Below, piece by piece: positions 28,941 to 37,554 of a stretch of 64,000 bases of DNA. Within the stretch, counting starts at the first letter, position 1; every line of letters starts with the position of its first letter. The stretch lies in assembly GCF_025136295.1 (NCBI RefSeq), contig NZ_CP062788.1, positions 1,960,001-2,024,000 of the forward strand, in the 5' to 3' direction. Made by a program: the position numbers and the translations under genes. The DNA is from Aestuariispira ectoiniformans (GTDB lineage Bacteria > Pseudomonadota > Alphaproteobacteria > UBA8366 > Aestuariispiraceae). Under the pieces are notes generated by a model that searched no databases, was not told the origin of the DNA, and worked only from the letters and a program-made list of their open reading frames with translations.

Positions 28941-29765
28941 CTATTTCAGGCCGGCATGCATGAAGCTGTCGACAAAGCGACGCTGGAAGATGATGAAGAG
29001 AAGCAGGAGTGGTGAAATCACAATCACCGTGGCGGCCATCAGGCGTGTCCAGTCGGCGCCACTGTCTGACTTTGCCAATAGGCCAAGACCGATTGGCAGG
29101 GTTCGCACGGACTCCGAGTTGGTCACCAGAAGAGGCCACATATAGTCGTTCCAGTGGGTCACGACCGAAATGATGGCGAAGGCCACCAACGTGGGACGGA
29201 CCAACGGCAAATAGACGTGCCACAGGGTGCTTAGATGTCCGCAGCCATCAAGCCTGGCGGCATCGCTCAGTTCCGTCGGGACCTGCCGGAAGGCCTGCCT
29301 GAGCATGAAGGTTCCATACCCGCTGGCAACGAAAGGCACGACCATGGCCGGAAGGCTGTTCAACAGACCCAGTTCGCGAACCGTGATGAAGTTGGTCAGA
29401 AAGATTGCGTAGATCGGAAACATGATCTGCAACAGAAAGAAGGAGAAGATCACGTTTTTAAACGGGAAGGTCAGGCGGGCAAAGGCATAGGCCGCAAGCG
29501 ATATGGTGATGATCTGGCAGATCAGGATGCTTCCGGTAACCAGAAAGGAATTGGCCATATAGGTGGCGAATGGCGCGACGGCCATCGCCGCGGGATAGTT
29601 GTCCCAAATGAAATTCTGCGGCAACAAACCGCTGCTGGCATCAAAGACTTCCACGCGGGTTTTGACGGATGTGACCAAAATCCAGATCAGCGGGCCGACC
29701 CATAGTATGGAAACAGGCAACAAGATTGCGTGCGTGCCATATTTTTTGAGGAAGGACGGTTTCAT
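28941..29765 (-). CDS. ugpE: UgpE-type ABC transporter permease
   Basis: This 274-residue protein has six membrane helices and the permease EAA loop (ELSDAARLDGCGHLSTLWHVYLPLVRPT). It is second of the two CUT1-type permeases and lies between ugpA and ugpC, as in ugpBAEC. Its start is 6 bases from the ugpA stop. Confidence 0.9.
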   Translation of the reverse strand: MKPSFLKKYGTHAILLPVSILWVGPLIWILVTSVKTRVEVFDASSGLLPQNFIWDNYPAAMAVAPFATYMANSFLVTGSILICQIITISLAAYAFARLTFPFKNVIFSFFLLQIMFPIYAIFLTNFITVRELGLLNSLPAMVVPFVASGYGTFMLRQAFRQVPTELSDAARLDGCGHLSTLWHVYLPLVRPTLVAFAIISVVTHWNDYMWPLLVTNSESVRTLPIGLGLLAKSDSGADWTRLMAATVIVISPLLLLFIIFQRRFVDSFMHAGLK

Positions 29766-29771
29766 CTTCTG

Positions 29772-30668
29772 CTATCTCCCCAGGTAATGCACGCGTCGGC
29801 CAAGGGTCGAGGCGATCACGGCAATCAGGCCGCCAATGAACAAAAGCAACATGTTGGCAACAGTGCTGGCGAAGCCGATATCCTGATATTGAAAGGCATT
29901 TTGATAGATATAGAGCGTCAGGACATTCGTAGCGTCGGCGGGACCGCCCTGCGTCATGACGAAGACATAGTCGAAAATCTGGTAGGAATGCAGAACGCCA
30001 ATGATCACAACGAAATAGATGGTCGGTGAGATCAGCGGAACGGTGATGTGAATGAGCTGGTGCCAGCCCGAGACGCCGTCGAGCCGTGCGGCTTCATAGA
30101 GGTCGCGTGGTACCATTTGCAGGGCCGCCAGAAGAATCAGCATGAAATAGCCGGAATATTTCCAGATGCTCATCACCATGATTGCTGGCAGGGCCCAATC
30201 GGAAGAATAGAGCCATTCCAGTTTCGGCAGGCCAAGTGTTTCCATCATGGCGTTAATCGGGCCGTATCCCGGCGCATAGAGAAAGACCCAGACCATGCCT
30301 GCCGCGACAGACGGGATCATCACGGGATAAAAGAAGGCGGAGCGATACAGCGCAACTCCGCGAATTTTTGTATCCAGTGCCACGGCCAGTAACAGGGCGC
30401 AGATGATTGCAGCCGGAATCGTGATCAGGGTATAGAAGGCCGTGTTGCGAAACGATTTCCAGAACAGGGCGTCACTCAAAACCCGTTCATAGTTTTCCCA
30501 GCCCAGAAAATAGATTTTGTCAGAGCCAAGCATCACGTCATGGAAGCTGAAATAGAATGAACGCAGGATCGGCCAGTACGTGAAGGCAGACAGAAAAACC
30601 AGTGATGGCAACAGCATTGCCAGGGCCACCATTGTTTCTTTCGTCGGCGTGAAAGAAGGAAATCGCAT
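29772..30668 (-). CDS. ugpA: UgpA-type ABC transporter permease
   Basis: This 298-residue protein has six membrane helices and the EAA loop motif EAARLDGVSGWHQLIHITVPLISPT. It forms the transmembrane channel with the adjacent UgpE-like protein. A hairpin with a T run lies between it and ugpB, which would let the binding protein be made in excess. Confidence 0.9.
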   Translation of the reverse strand: MRFPSFTPTKETMVALAMLLPSLVFLSAFTYWPILRSFYFSFHDVMLGSDKIYFLGWENYERVLSDALFWKSFRNTAFYTLITIPAAIICALLLAVALDTKIRGVALYRSAFFYPVMIPSVAAGMVWVFLYAPGYGPINAMMETLGLPKLEWLYSSDWALPAIMVMSIWKYSGYFMLILLAALQMVPRDLYEAARLDGVSGWHQLIHITVPLISPTIYFVVIIGVLHSYQIFDYVFVMTQGGPADATNVLTLYIYQNAFQYQDIGFASTVANMLLLFIGGLIAVIASTLGRRVHYLGR

Positions 30669-30698
30669 TGGATTGGGTTCTTCTAAACAAAGGGACAG

Positions 30699-30733
30699 AA
30701 AAATCCCGGCCTGCGAAGGAGCGCAGACCGGGA
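30699..30733 (-). terminator. Intrinsic terminator-like hairpin between ugpB and ugpA
   Basis: On the transcribed minus strand, a 12-bp stem (TCCCGGTCTGCG with CGCAGGCCGGGA, one G-U pair, loop CTCCTT) is followed directly by TTTTT. It starts 8 bases after the ugpB stop. This should end many transcripts after ugpB and leave less mRNA for the permease and ATPase genes, a known arrangement in binding-protein-dependent transporters. Confidence 0.75.
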
Positions 30734-30741
30734 TAGTGCTT

Positions 30742-32046
30742 TTAGGCGCGACGGCGCATCAGTCGCTGGATCTCTCGGTTGGAATGCTTGGTTGCTTCCT
30801 TGAGAGCCGAGGTCGGGTCGACCTCACCCGCCAATGTACGGTCAAGTGCACTTTTGAGATATTCACGTACCTTGTGATATCCCGGCACCTGCAGGAACGC
30901 ACCGGCATAGGCGGCCTGATCCAGAGCAACTTTGGCGGCAGGAACCTCATTGACGAAGGTCTGGAGATCCTGGCCTTCCCATGAGGATTTACGTGCAGCG
31001 ATATACCCCGTTTCCTTGCACCAGTGTGTCTGGTTGCGGGTATTGGTCATCCAGCGGGCAAAGGTCCAACTGGCCTGCAGATGGGTATCCGGCTGGTTCT
31101 TCGCCATCAGGATCGGGCCGCCGCCAATGGTTGCGCCGTAGGTTTTGTTCTTTGGCATGAAGGCAACGCCAACGTCGAACGGAGACGATTTCCGCAAGTT
31201 GGTGAGCGAACCCGTTGAATGATACAGCATGGCTGTGCGGCCAGCCATGAAGTCGTTTGCCGAACTCTGCCAGGTCGATGCGGTCGGCATAACGCCTTCC
31301 TTGACCATTTCTGCCCAGAATTCGAGGGCATCAATCGCCTCGGGTGCGTCAAACATGACTTTGTCTTTTTGCCAGGGGACAAAGGCATTCTGGCGAACGA
31401 AGCTTTCAAAAATCCAGTCATGCCAGCCGCCGCCGAAGGTCACGCCCCACTGGCTTACGTCTGAGCCGTTGCGGATGGTCAGGGCCTTGGCCGTTTCCAT
31501 CAATTCAGCCCAGGTGTCCGGCGCCTTGTTGATACCGGCCTTGGCAAAAAGTTCCTTGTTATAATAGAGAACCGGCGTGGAGCACTGGAAAGGCAGACCG
31601 TAGAGCTTGCTGTCGGATTCGCAGATGCTCAGGAAGCCCGGCAGGAAGTCCTCATAGATGTCGTCGGCTTTTGCAAGCTCGGTTACGTCCGCCAGGGCAT
31701 CCATGCCAAGGAAGGTCTGCAGGGCAGAGTTGATCGGCAGCCAGGTTGCCGGTGGCTCGCCGACACCGAGAGAGGTCATGACTTTCTGTTCTGTGTTGTC
31801 GTAGCTGCCTGCGTAGATCGGCTCGACCTGTACTTTGTCGTGGCTGGCGTTGAAGTCATTGATCATGCCGGTCACGATGCGGTTGATGTCACCGGACACG
31901 CCAACCGGATACATGAATTGCAATTTGACGATATCGGTTCCGGATGCAAAGAGCGGGCTGCTGCCGAACATGCCGGCTGCCGTTACTGCACCTGCGCTGG
32001 CTTGCAGGAAATGACGCCGGGAAATAGGCAATTTTGTCGACTTCAT
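30742..32046 (-). CDS. ugpB: UgpB-type periplasmic substrate-binding protein, Tat leader
   Basis: This 434-residue protein resembles E. coli UgpB in several stretches (CSTPVLYYNKELFAKAG, GSLTNLRKSS, TIGGGPILMA, KETGYIAARKSSWE). It has a twin-arginine leader (SRRHFLQASAGAVTAAG). UgpB-type proteins bind sn-glycerol-3-phosphate and glycerophosphodiesters. Ligand identity is inferred from neighbours; a sugar ligand is possible. It is the first gene of the ugpBAEC-glpR operon. Confidence 0.85.
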   Translation of the reverse strand: MKSTKLPISRRHFLQASAGAVTAAGMFGSSPLFASGTDIVKLQFMYPVGVSGDINRIVTGMINDFNASHDKVQVEPIYAGSYDNTEQKVMTSLGVGEPPATWLPINSALQTFLGMDALADVTELAKADDIYEDFLPGFLSICESDSKLYGLPFQCSTPVLYYNKELFAKAGINKAPDTWAELMETAKALTIRNGSDVSQWGVTFGGGWHDWIFESFVRQNAFVPWQKDKVMFDAPEAIDALEFWAEMVKEGVMPTASTWQSSANDFMAGRTAMLYHSTGSLTNLRKSSPFDVGVAFMPKNKTYGATIGGGPILMAKNQPDTHLQASWTFARWMTNTRNQTHWCKETGYIAARKSSWEGQDLQTFVNEVPAAKVALDQAAYAGAFLQVPGYHKVREYLKSALDRTLAGEVDPTSALKEATKHSNREIQRLMRRRA

Positions 32047-32258
32047 CGTAGCTTCCTTATGAAGTTTTCACCTGAATTAGGGCTGCTCGAATGCCGTTCT
32101 TGGCCTATCCGCTGGCATGCAAATCACCCTTAAAAAGTGTTCGCAGGATCACGGAGGGTTGTTACGGTTGCGTGACGTTGTGATGTAATTTGTGGGAAAT
32201 TCTGTGAATTTTTGGATTTTTGCCAAAAAGCCGCAACATTGCCGTGGTAATTGGCAGG

Positions 32259-32275
32259 CAACATAGGAAATGTTG
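32259..32275. promoter_or_regulatory. Inverted repeat upstream of the phosphodiesterase gene
   Basis: CAACAT and ATGTTG form a perfect 6-bp dyad around AGGAA, 61 bp before the start of the phosphodiesterase gene and inside the 290-bp region shared with divergent ugpB. It is a candidate operator for the GlpR-like repressor or another regulator. The support is weak because short dyads occur by chance. Confidence 0.3.
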
Positions 32276-32336
32276 TTTCGGACAGGCTCTTGGGAGGCCG
32301 CCCCCTGCGGTCCCGTTTGCCATAGAGGAGTGTTAA

Positions 32337-33143
32337 ATGCTGATCGCCCAGATTACGGACCTGCATATTACCCGGGAAAACGAAGTGTTGAGCGGGCGCG
32401 TCGATACCCGTCAGGCTTTCAGTTTATGCATGGACAGGCTCGCGGGCCTGACGCCGCAACCGGATGTCTTGCTGATCAGCGGCGATCTGACCGAGACCGC
32501 AACAAAGGAAGAATACGACTTCCTCGTCGCAGCATTGGAAAAACTTGGGTTTCCCACATATGTGGTGCCCGGAAATCATGACGACAGGGCGGCCATGCGT
32601 AAGGCATTTACGGGCATGGCGGAAGGTGAGGGCGATACGCCCTTTTGTTACAGTGTGGATGAAAACCACTGGCCGCTGTTTCTGATCGGCCTGGACAGTA
32701 CCGTGCCCAAACGGTCAGAAGGGGCGGTTTGTCCTTCGCGCCTGGCGTGGCTGGAGCAGGAGATGCAAAAGGCAACGCCTGAGCGGCCCGCCTTGATATT
32801 CATGCACCATCCGCCCTTCCAGACCGGGATCGCTCCGATGGATGCTTGTGGAATTTTCGAGGGACTGTCGGCCTTTCGTGATCTGGTGGCCGCCTATTCA
32901 GATCGCATTGCCGGTATAATCTGCGGTCATGTTCATCGGGTTATACATAGTACCATTGCCGGTGTTCCGGTCCTTCTGGCACCATCCTCCGCGCATCAGA
33001 TAACGCTCGACCTGCGTAAAGAGGCCCCGCTCAGCTTCACAATGGAACCGGCCAAGATCGCTCTTCACAGCTGGCGGGGCGACAACGGTCTGGTATCGCA
33101 TTACGCCTATGTGGATGAGTTTGCAGGACCCTATCCCTTTTAG
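32337..33143 (+). CDS. gpdQ: Calcineurin-like phosphodiesterase, GpdQ-like
   Basis: This 268-residue protein has the metallophosphoesterase motifs DLH (Asp8, His10), SGDLTE, GNHDD, FMHHPPF and GHVHR, which bind two metals. The overall build resembles GpdQ, which splits glycerophosphodiesters to glycerol-3-phosphate, better than CpdA. It lies divergent to ugpB and convergent with a GlpD-like gene, which suits hydrolysis of imported phosphodiesters. It has no signal peptide, so it is cytoplasmic. A cyclic-nucleotide phosphodiesterase remains possible. Confidence 0.8.
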   Translation: MLIAQITDLHITRENEVLSGRVDTRQAFSLCMDRLAGLTPQPDVLLISGDLTETATKEEYDFLVAALEKLGFPTYVVPGNHDDRAAMRKAFTGMAEGEGDTPFCYSVDENHWPLFLIGLDSTVPKRSEGAVCPSRLAWLEQEMQKATPERPALIFMHHPPFQTGIAPMDACGIFEGLSAFRDLVAAYSDRIAGIICGHVHRVIHSTIAGVPVLLAPSSAHQITLDLRKEAPLSFTMEPAKIALHSWRGDNGLVSHYAYVDEFAGPYPF

Positions 33144-33165
33144 GGGCGGGTTTTTGGCGGTTCGG

Positions 33166-34653
33166 TCACAGTCGCCGGTAAACTGTTGCTGTATCCTGGG
33201 TGAAATGCTCCAGTTCTTCTTGCCGACGGGCTTCCGACCATCCAAGACTGGCGGCAGCAAGTCGGGAAAGTTCTTCTGCGCGGTTACGCCCAAGGTCAGG
33301 GTCCAGGCCATCGGGTAGACGGCGCCGGACCAGATCGACGAGGCGGACAACATGTTCGGTGGCCAGCATTTGACCGATGCCGTTATTTGACACAAGCCCA
33401 TCCGGTTTTCTTATTTTGCCGACAGGGGGGGCTCCCCGTTTGCCGAGCCGTTTTTCAACGGCCTTTGCGGCAAGACGGCTGGCATAACGGTGCAGCATGA
33501 TCGTCGATCCCGTCACGGCGAGGAGACCTGGTGTCTGCTCATCTTCGGCGACGCGCACAGGCAGGCTTGTCGTGTTGCCGTCTACTGTTGAGGTGGGCCG
33601 AACCCCGCACCAGCAATGCTGCACATGATCGCGCGTCAGGTGGAGGTCGGGGAACAGGCGATTGGCTTCGCCAAGGATATAGTCGATTTCAGTATCCTGG
33701 ACACGGATATCGTCGGGGTTTTCGGTGACTTCGGTTTCTGTCGGCCCAATAAAGTGTAGGTCTCGCCAGGGGAAGACGTAGAAGGGTTCATTTTTGCTGG
33801 AAAATGCCTCCAATCCCTGGCCGCGATAGCTTTCCGGCAGCCTGATCATGACATTCACGCCTTTGATGCCGATGACGCGTTTGATTTCGGCAGGGCCTCC
33901 GCCGGGCACGCGGTCGATCCAGGGGCCCGCTGCATTAATGACCAGGGAGGCTGTAATCCGGGCCTGTCCTGTTTCACCGGGCGCGCGTTCTGTAAGCGTC
34001 ACTGCCCAGCCATCGTCCTGTTGATTGATACCGGTGACTTCGGCGTAGGTGCGGATAGTGGCGCCGCGCCGTTCGGCATCGAGGGCTGTATCGACGCAAA
34101 TTCGTTCCGGCCAGGCATACATATATTCTTCGAAAACACCGACACCGCGAAGCGGGCCGCCAAGCCCCGCCGCAAGGCCGCTTTCTGCGCGGGCCTGCTT
34201 TTCCGCAAGTCGCCGATAGGACAGCGGCACTTTCCAGTCACCCAATGCCTCTACCAACCGGAAGCCGATGTCGACCAGCCAGGGCGGATAACGATCGCCT
34301 TTTCTGAAGGGGTAGTGGAATCTGTGTTTGGTCAGATGGTCGGGCATGTCCCGCACCAGTTCCGCACGGCATTGCATCACGGCGCGTGTGTATTTGAGGC
34401 GTCGCAACATGTCGAACGGGCGAAACGCCATCTGCCACAGCGGGTAGCGCACCGCCAGATAGCCCAGACCGGAATAGAGCATCCGGCTTGAGCGTGATGA
34501 GGTGCCTGCCCCGATATCCCCCCTGTCCACAAGCAGCGTCCGATAGCCCCGTCCGGCAAGTTCCCGGGCGGTTGCACAGCCAACAGCCCCTGCGCCGACG
34601 ACGACAACGTCGTAGGTTGCGCCTTCAAAATGCTCCAGTAGTGGTCGGCTCAT
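33166..34653 (-). CDS. glpD: FAD-dependent glycerol-3-phosphate dehydrogenase-like protein (GlpD-type)
   Basis: This 495-residue protein has the FAD dinucleotide motif VVVGAGAVGCATARELAGRG and GlpD-type blocks (GAGTSSRSSRMLYSGLGYL, INAAGPWIDRV, GVRPTSTVDGN). It should oxidise glycerol-3-phosphate to dihydroxyacetone phosphate and pass electrons to quinone. It is convergent with the GpdQ-like gene and near ugp, giving import, hydrolysis and oxidation in one locus. The shorter-than-usual C-terminal domain is worth a check. Confidence 0.83.
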   Translation of the reverse strand: MSRPLLEHFEGATYDVVVVGAGAVGCATARELAGRGYRTLLVDRGDIGAGTSSRSSRMLYSGLGYLAVRYPLWQMAFRPFDMLRRLKYTRAVMQCRAELVRDMPDHLTKHRFHYPFRKGDRYPPWLVDIGFRLVEALGDWKVPLSYRRLAEKQARAESGLAAGLGGPLRGVGVFEEYMYAWPERICVDTALDAERRGATIRTYAEVTGINQQDDGWAVTLTERAPGETGQARITASLVINAAGPWIDRVPGGGPAEIKRVIGIKGVNVMIRLPESYRGQGLEAFSSKNEPFYVFPWRDLHFIGPTETEVTENPDDIRVQDTEIDYILGEANRLFPDLHLTRDHVQHCWCGVRPTSTVDGNTTSLPVRVAEDEQTPGLLAVTGSTIMLHRYASRLAAKAVEKRLGKRGAPPVGKIRKPDGLVSNNGIGQMLATEHVVRLVDLVRRRLPDGLDPDLGRNRAEELSRLAAASLGWSEARRQEELEHFTQDTATVYRRL

Positions 34654-34709
34654 CGTCTACTCCCTATGCTGTTGGGGGATGGGCGCAGGGTTGTCTCGCT
34701 GCCTGTTGG

Positions 34710-35336
34710 TTATGGGGCGAAGTTGTGTCGGGCGAAGAAGCGGTCCAGTTCCCTTTGTTCCGGTGCCTGTCCGGTGAAGGTCTTCACATATTCCGGAATG
34801 CGTTTCATACGCACTGCTATATCTTCCTGCGTCTGCATGGAGATATAGCCGATCTGGACGAGATAGATGGTTCGGGCGCGCACATCTGCGGTAATCTCAT
34901 CCGCCCCGAATCGTAAAAACATGCGTTGCAGGGCTTCAAGGCGTTGCTGGTCGGCTGCCTGGACCTCTGCCAGGATTTCCGGGGACTGGAGGGCCCAGCT
35001 TCTGATCGCGAATTCGAACAGGGAATCGAAGAGGTCGCTGTTCAGCCAGCAATCGGACACATTCAAGACGGCCTCTGCGATCGTTTCCGCATAGGCCTCC
35101 GTCTGTTTTACGAAGTTGCCCGTATTCTTGTCCCGCCATTGCGCAACCAGGGCGGCAAGCAATTCTTCACGGTCCTCGAAAAACCAGTAGAAGCTTGTCC
35201 GCGACAGGTTCAGTTTCTTTGCCAGCGGCATGATCTTGACCGCGTCTACGCCGGAAGACAGAAGGGCGTCATAGGCCGCCCCCAACCACAGTTCGGGGGA
35301 CCCTCGCCAACCGCTATCGTTTGCTGATCTTTTCAT
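34710..35336 (-). CDS. TetR/AcrR-family transcriptional regulator
   Basis: This protein of about 208 residues has a TetR-type N-terminal helix-turn-helix (VDAVKIMPLAKKLNLSRTSFYWFFEDREELLAALV) and a helical ligand domain. The ATG at 35336 is chosen because MKRSANDSG opens the expected domain; a longer in-frame opening to 35414 reaches the next gene. It lies immediately downstream of the N-methylproline demethylase-like gene on the same strand and may control it. Confidence 0.85.
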   Translation of the reverse strand: MKRSANDSGWRGSPELWLGAAYDALLSSGVDAVKIMPLAKKLNLSRTSFYWFFEDREELLAALVAQWRDKNTGNFVKQTEAYAETIAEAVLNVSDCWLNSDLFDSLFEFAIRSWALQSPEILAEVQAADQQRLEALQRMFLRFGADEITADVRARTIYLVQIGYISMQTQEDIAVRMKRIPEYVKTFTGQAPEQRELDRFFARHNFAP

Positions 35337-35414
35337 GGGCAGACAATTATCAACTTGGTTCGAGTGCGACAATGCCGATGGTTGCGGGCGGGACCGTGAG
35401 GCCCCGCCGTTCAA

Positions 35415-37451
35415 TCACAGATCCTTGACCAATCGCAACGCGTCGTAGATTGCCGCATGGGTATTACGGGCGGCAACGGCATCGCCGATGCGAAACAGGC
35501 GGAATTTACCCTCCGGGTTGCTGTCCACCGCTTGGGGGCCGCCGGTCGCAAGGGCATCATAATCAACCTCGCCCAGGTTCGACGACAGAACTTTCAGTTC
35601 GAAATAGATGTCGTCCAGCGGTCGCGTACCATGGTTGACCACTACCTGATCCACAAGCCGCTCCCGGGTCATGTCGCCATAGTCGCTGCCCAGATGTGCG
35701 CGCAACTGGTTTCCGTCGCGGGTGACGCCCATCAATCGCCAGGTCACCGTGAAGGTGGTGTCAAGCCGTTGCAGGCTGCGCATATAGGGGACAAGGTTCA
35801 TCGCCATCACTTCGGGAGAGAAGCTTCTGTCCGGCGTGACGATTTCAACCTTTGCGCCTGTCGCGGCGATGGTGTCTGCGGCCTGTAGGGCGGCATGGTC
35901 ACCGGCGTCATCGTAAATGAGGACATTGCTGCCCGGCTTTACGTCGCCTGACAGGATATCCCAGGCCGATACAACCAGCTCATTCCCGGATGACAGGACC
36001 TCCGTATGGGGCAGGCCGCCGGTTGCGATGATTACCTCATTAGGGTCGGTCGCGAGGATATCGCTGCCTTCCGCGAAGGTGTTGAAATGGAACTGGACCC
36101 CATGCTTCTCGCATTGGGCCATGCGCCAGTCGATGATTGAAATCATCTCCCGGCGGCGTTCCTGAAGGGCGGTGAGGCGGATCTGGCCGCCCGGCCGGTC
36201 GGCAGCCTCAAAAACGGTGACCTCATGACCGCGTTCGGCGGCAACGCGGGCGGCTTCCATACCGGCGGGACCGGCACCGACGATGGTAATGCGTTTTTTC
36301 TTGTTCGCAGGCAGGATGGTCTGCGGCATCTCCCGTTCACGGCCGGTGGCCGCGTTGTGAATGCACAGCGCCATACCGCCCTGGTAAATCCGGTCGAGGC
36401 AGTAATTCGCGCCAACACAGGGGCGGATGTCGTCTTCCCGTCCTTCGACGATCTTGCGGACGATATGCGGGTCGGTCATATGGGCGCGGGTCATGCCGAT
36501 CATGTCGACCTTGCCTTCCGCAATGGCATAGCGGGCCGTGGCCACATCCGGGATTTTTGCCGCGTGGAAGGTGGGGAAATCGGTGGCGGCTTTGATCTCT
36601 CCTGCGAAATCAAGGTGTGGGGCGTTTTTCATGCCCTGGATCGGGATCACATCGGTCAGGGCGGCATCCGTATCAATATGTCCGCGAATAATATTCAGGA
36701 AATCGACCATGCCGCTGTCTTTCAGGCGTCGCGACACTTCCAGGCCCTCATCCTTGGTGAAACCGCCTGGAAGCTGTTCGTCGCCGGTATAGCGCACGCC
36801 GACAATGAATTCGTCACCACAGCGTTTACGGATTTCGCGGAGGACGTCAAAGGTAAAGCGCAGGCGGTTGTCCAGGCTTCCGCCGTAGGGGCCGTCCAGA
36901 CTGTTGGTCAGCGGCGACCAGAACTGGTCCATCAGGTGTCCGTAGGCCTGTAGTTCGATCCCGTCGAGACCAGCGGCCTGCATACGCTCTGCCGCATCGG
37001 CATAGTCTTCGATAATGCGCGCGATATCCCAGTCTTCCATCTTCTTGGGGAAAGCCTTGTGGGATGCCTCGCGTTCATGGCTGGGCGAGACGACAGGCAG
37101 CCAGTCCGCCTTGTCCCAACGCGTCCGTCGCCCCAGATGGGTCAACTGGATCATGACCGCGCAACCATTGTCGTGGCATTCGTCGGTCAACTGTTTCATC
37201 CAACCGACAACCTCATCCTTCCAGGCCAGGATATTGTTGAAGACCGGCGGAGAATCCCGGGCAACAGAGGCGGACCCGGCGGTCATCGTCAGGGCGACGC
37301 CAGCCTTGGCACGCTCCACATGGTAGGCGCGATAGCGTTCCTTCGGCATGCCATCCTCGGGATAGGCCGGTTCGTGACTGGTGATCATGATCCGGTTGCG
37401 CAGCGTCAGATGCTTTAGCTGAAAGGGCTGGAGAAGCGGGTCTTTCGACAT
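35415..37451 (-). CDS. NADH:flavin oxidoreductase, N-methylproline demethylase/2,4-dienoyl-CoA reductase-like
   Basis: This protein of about 678 residues has an old-yellow-enzyme barrel (TSHEPAYPEDGMPKERYRAYH and LGRRTRWDKADWLPVVSPS). It has a Cys cluster for [4Fe-4S] (CVGANYCLDRIYQGGMALC) and a C-terminal FAD/NAD(P) half (TIVGAGPAGMEAARVAAERGH). The N-terminal stretch matches my memory of N-methylproline demethylases of betaine catabolism. Trimethylamine dehydrogenase and dienoyl-CoA reductase share the fold, so the substrate is inferred. The ATG at 37451 has GAGGTGA before it. Confidence 0.75.
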   Translation of the reverse strand: MSKDPLLQPFQLKHLTLRNRIMITSHEPAYPEDGMPKERYRAYHVERAKAGVALTMTAGSASVARDSPPVFNNILAWKDEVVGWMKQLTDECHDNGCAVMIQLTHLGRRTRWDKADWLPVVSPSHEREASHKAFPKKMEDWDIARIIEDYADAAERMQAAGLDGIELQAYGHLMDQFWSPLTNSLDGPYGGSLDNRLRFTFDVLREIRKRCGDEFIVGVRYTGDEQLPGGFTKDEGLEVSRRLKDSGMVDFLNIIRGHIDTDAALTDVIPIQGMKNAPHLDFAGEIKAATDFPTFHAAKIPDVATARYAIAEGKVDMIGMTRAHMTDPHIVRKIVEGREDDIRPCVGANYCLDRIYQGGMALCIHNAATGREREMPQTILPANKKKRITIVGAGPAGMEAARVAAERGHEVTVFEAADRPGGQIRLTALQERRREMISIIDWRMAQCEKHGVQFHFNTFAEGSDILATDPNEVIIATGGLPHTEVLSSGNELVVSAWDILSGDVKPGSNVLIYDDAGDHAALQAADTIAATGAKVEIVTPDRSFSPEVMAMNLVPYMRSLQRLDTTFTVTWRLMGVTRDGNQLRAHLGSDYGDMTRERLVDQVVVNHGTRPLDDIYFELKVLSSNLGEVDYDALATGGPQAVDSNPEGKFRLFRIGDAVAARNTHAAIYDALRLVKDL

Positions 37452-37554
37452 TTTTTCACCTCTGTGATCCTGAATTCCATTCAAAGGATAAGAGGAAATG
37501 TACATCAGTGTCAATTAACAGTACTTAGATGTCTGTTTTGAAAGTCGGGTTTCC

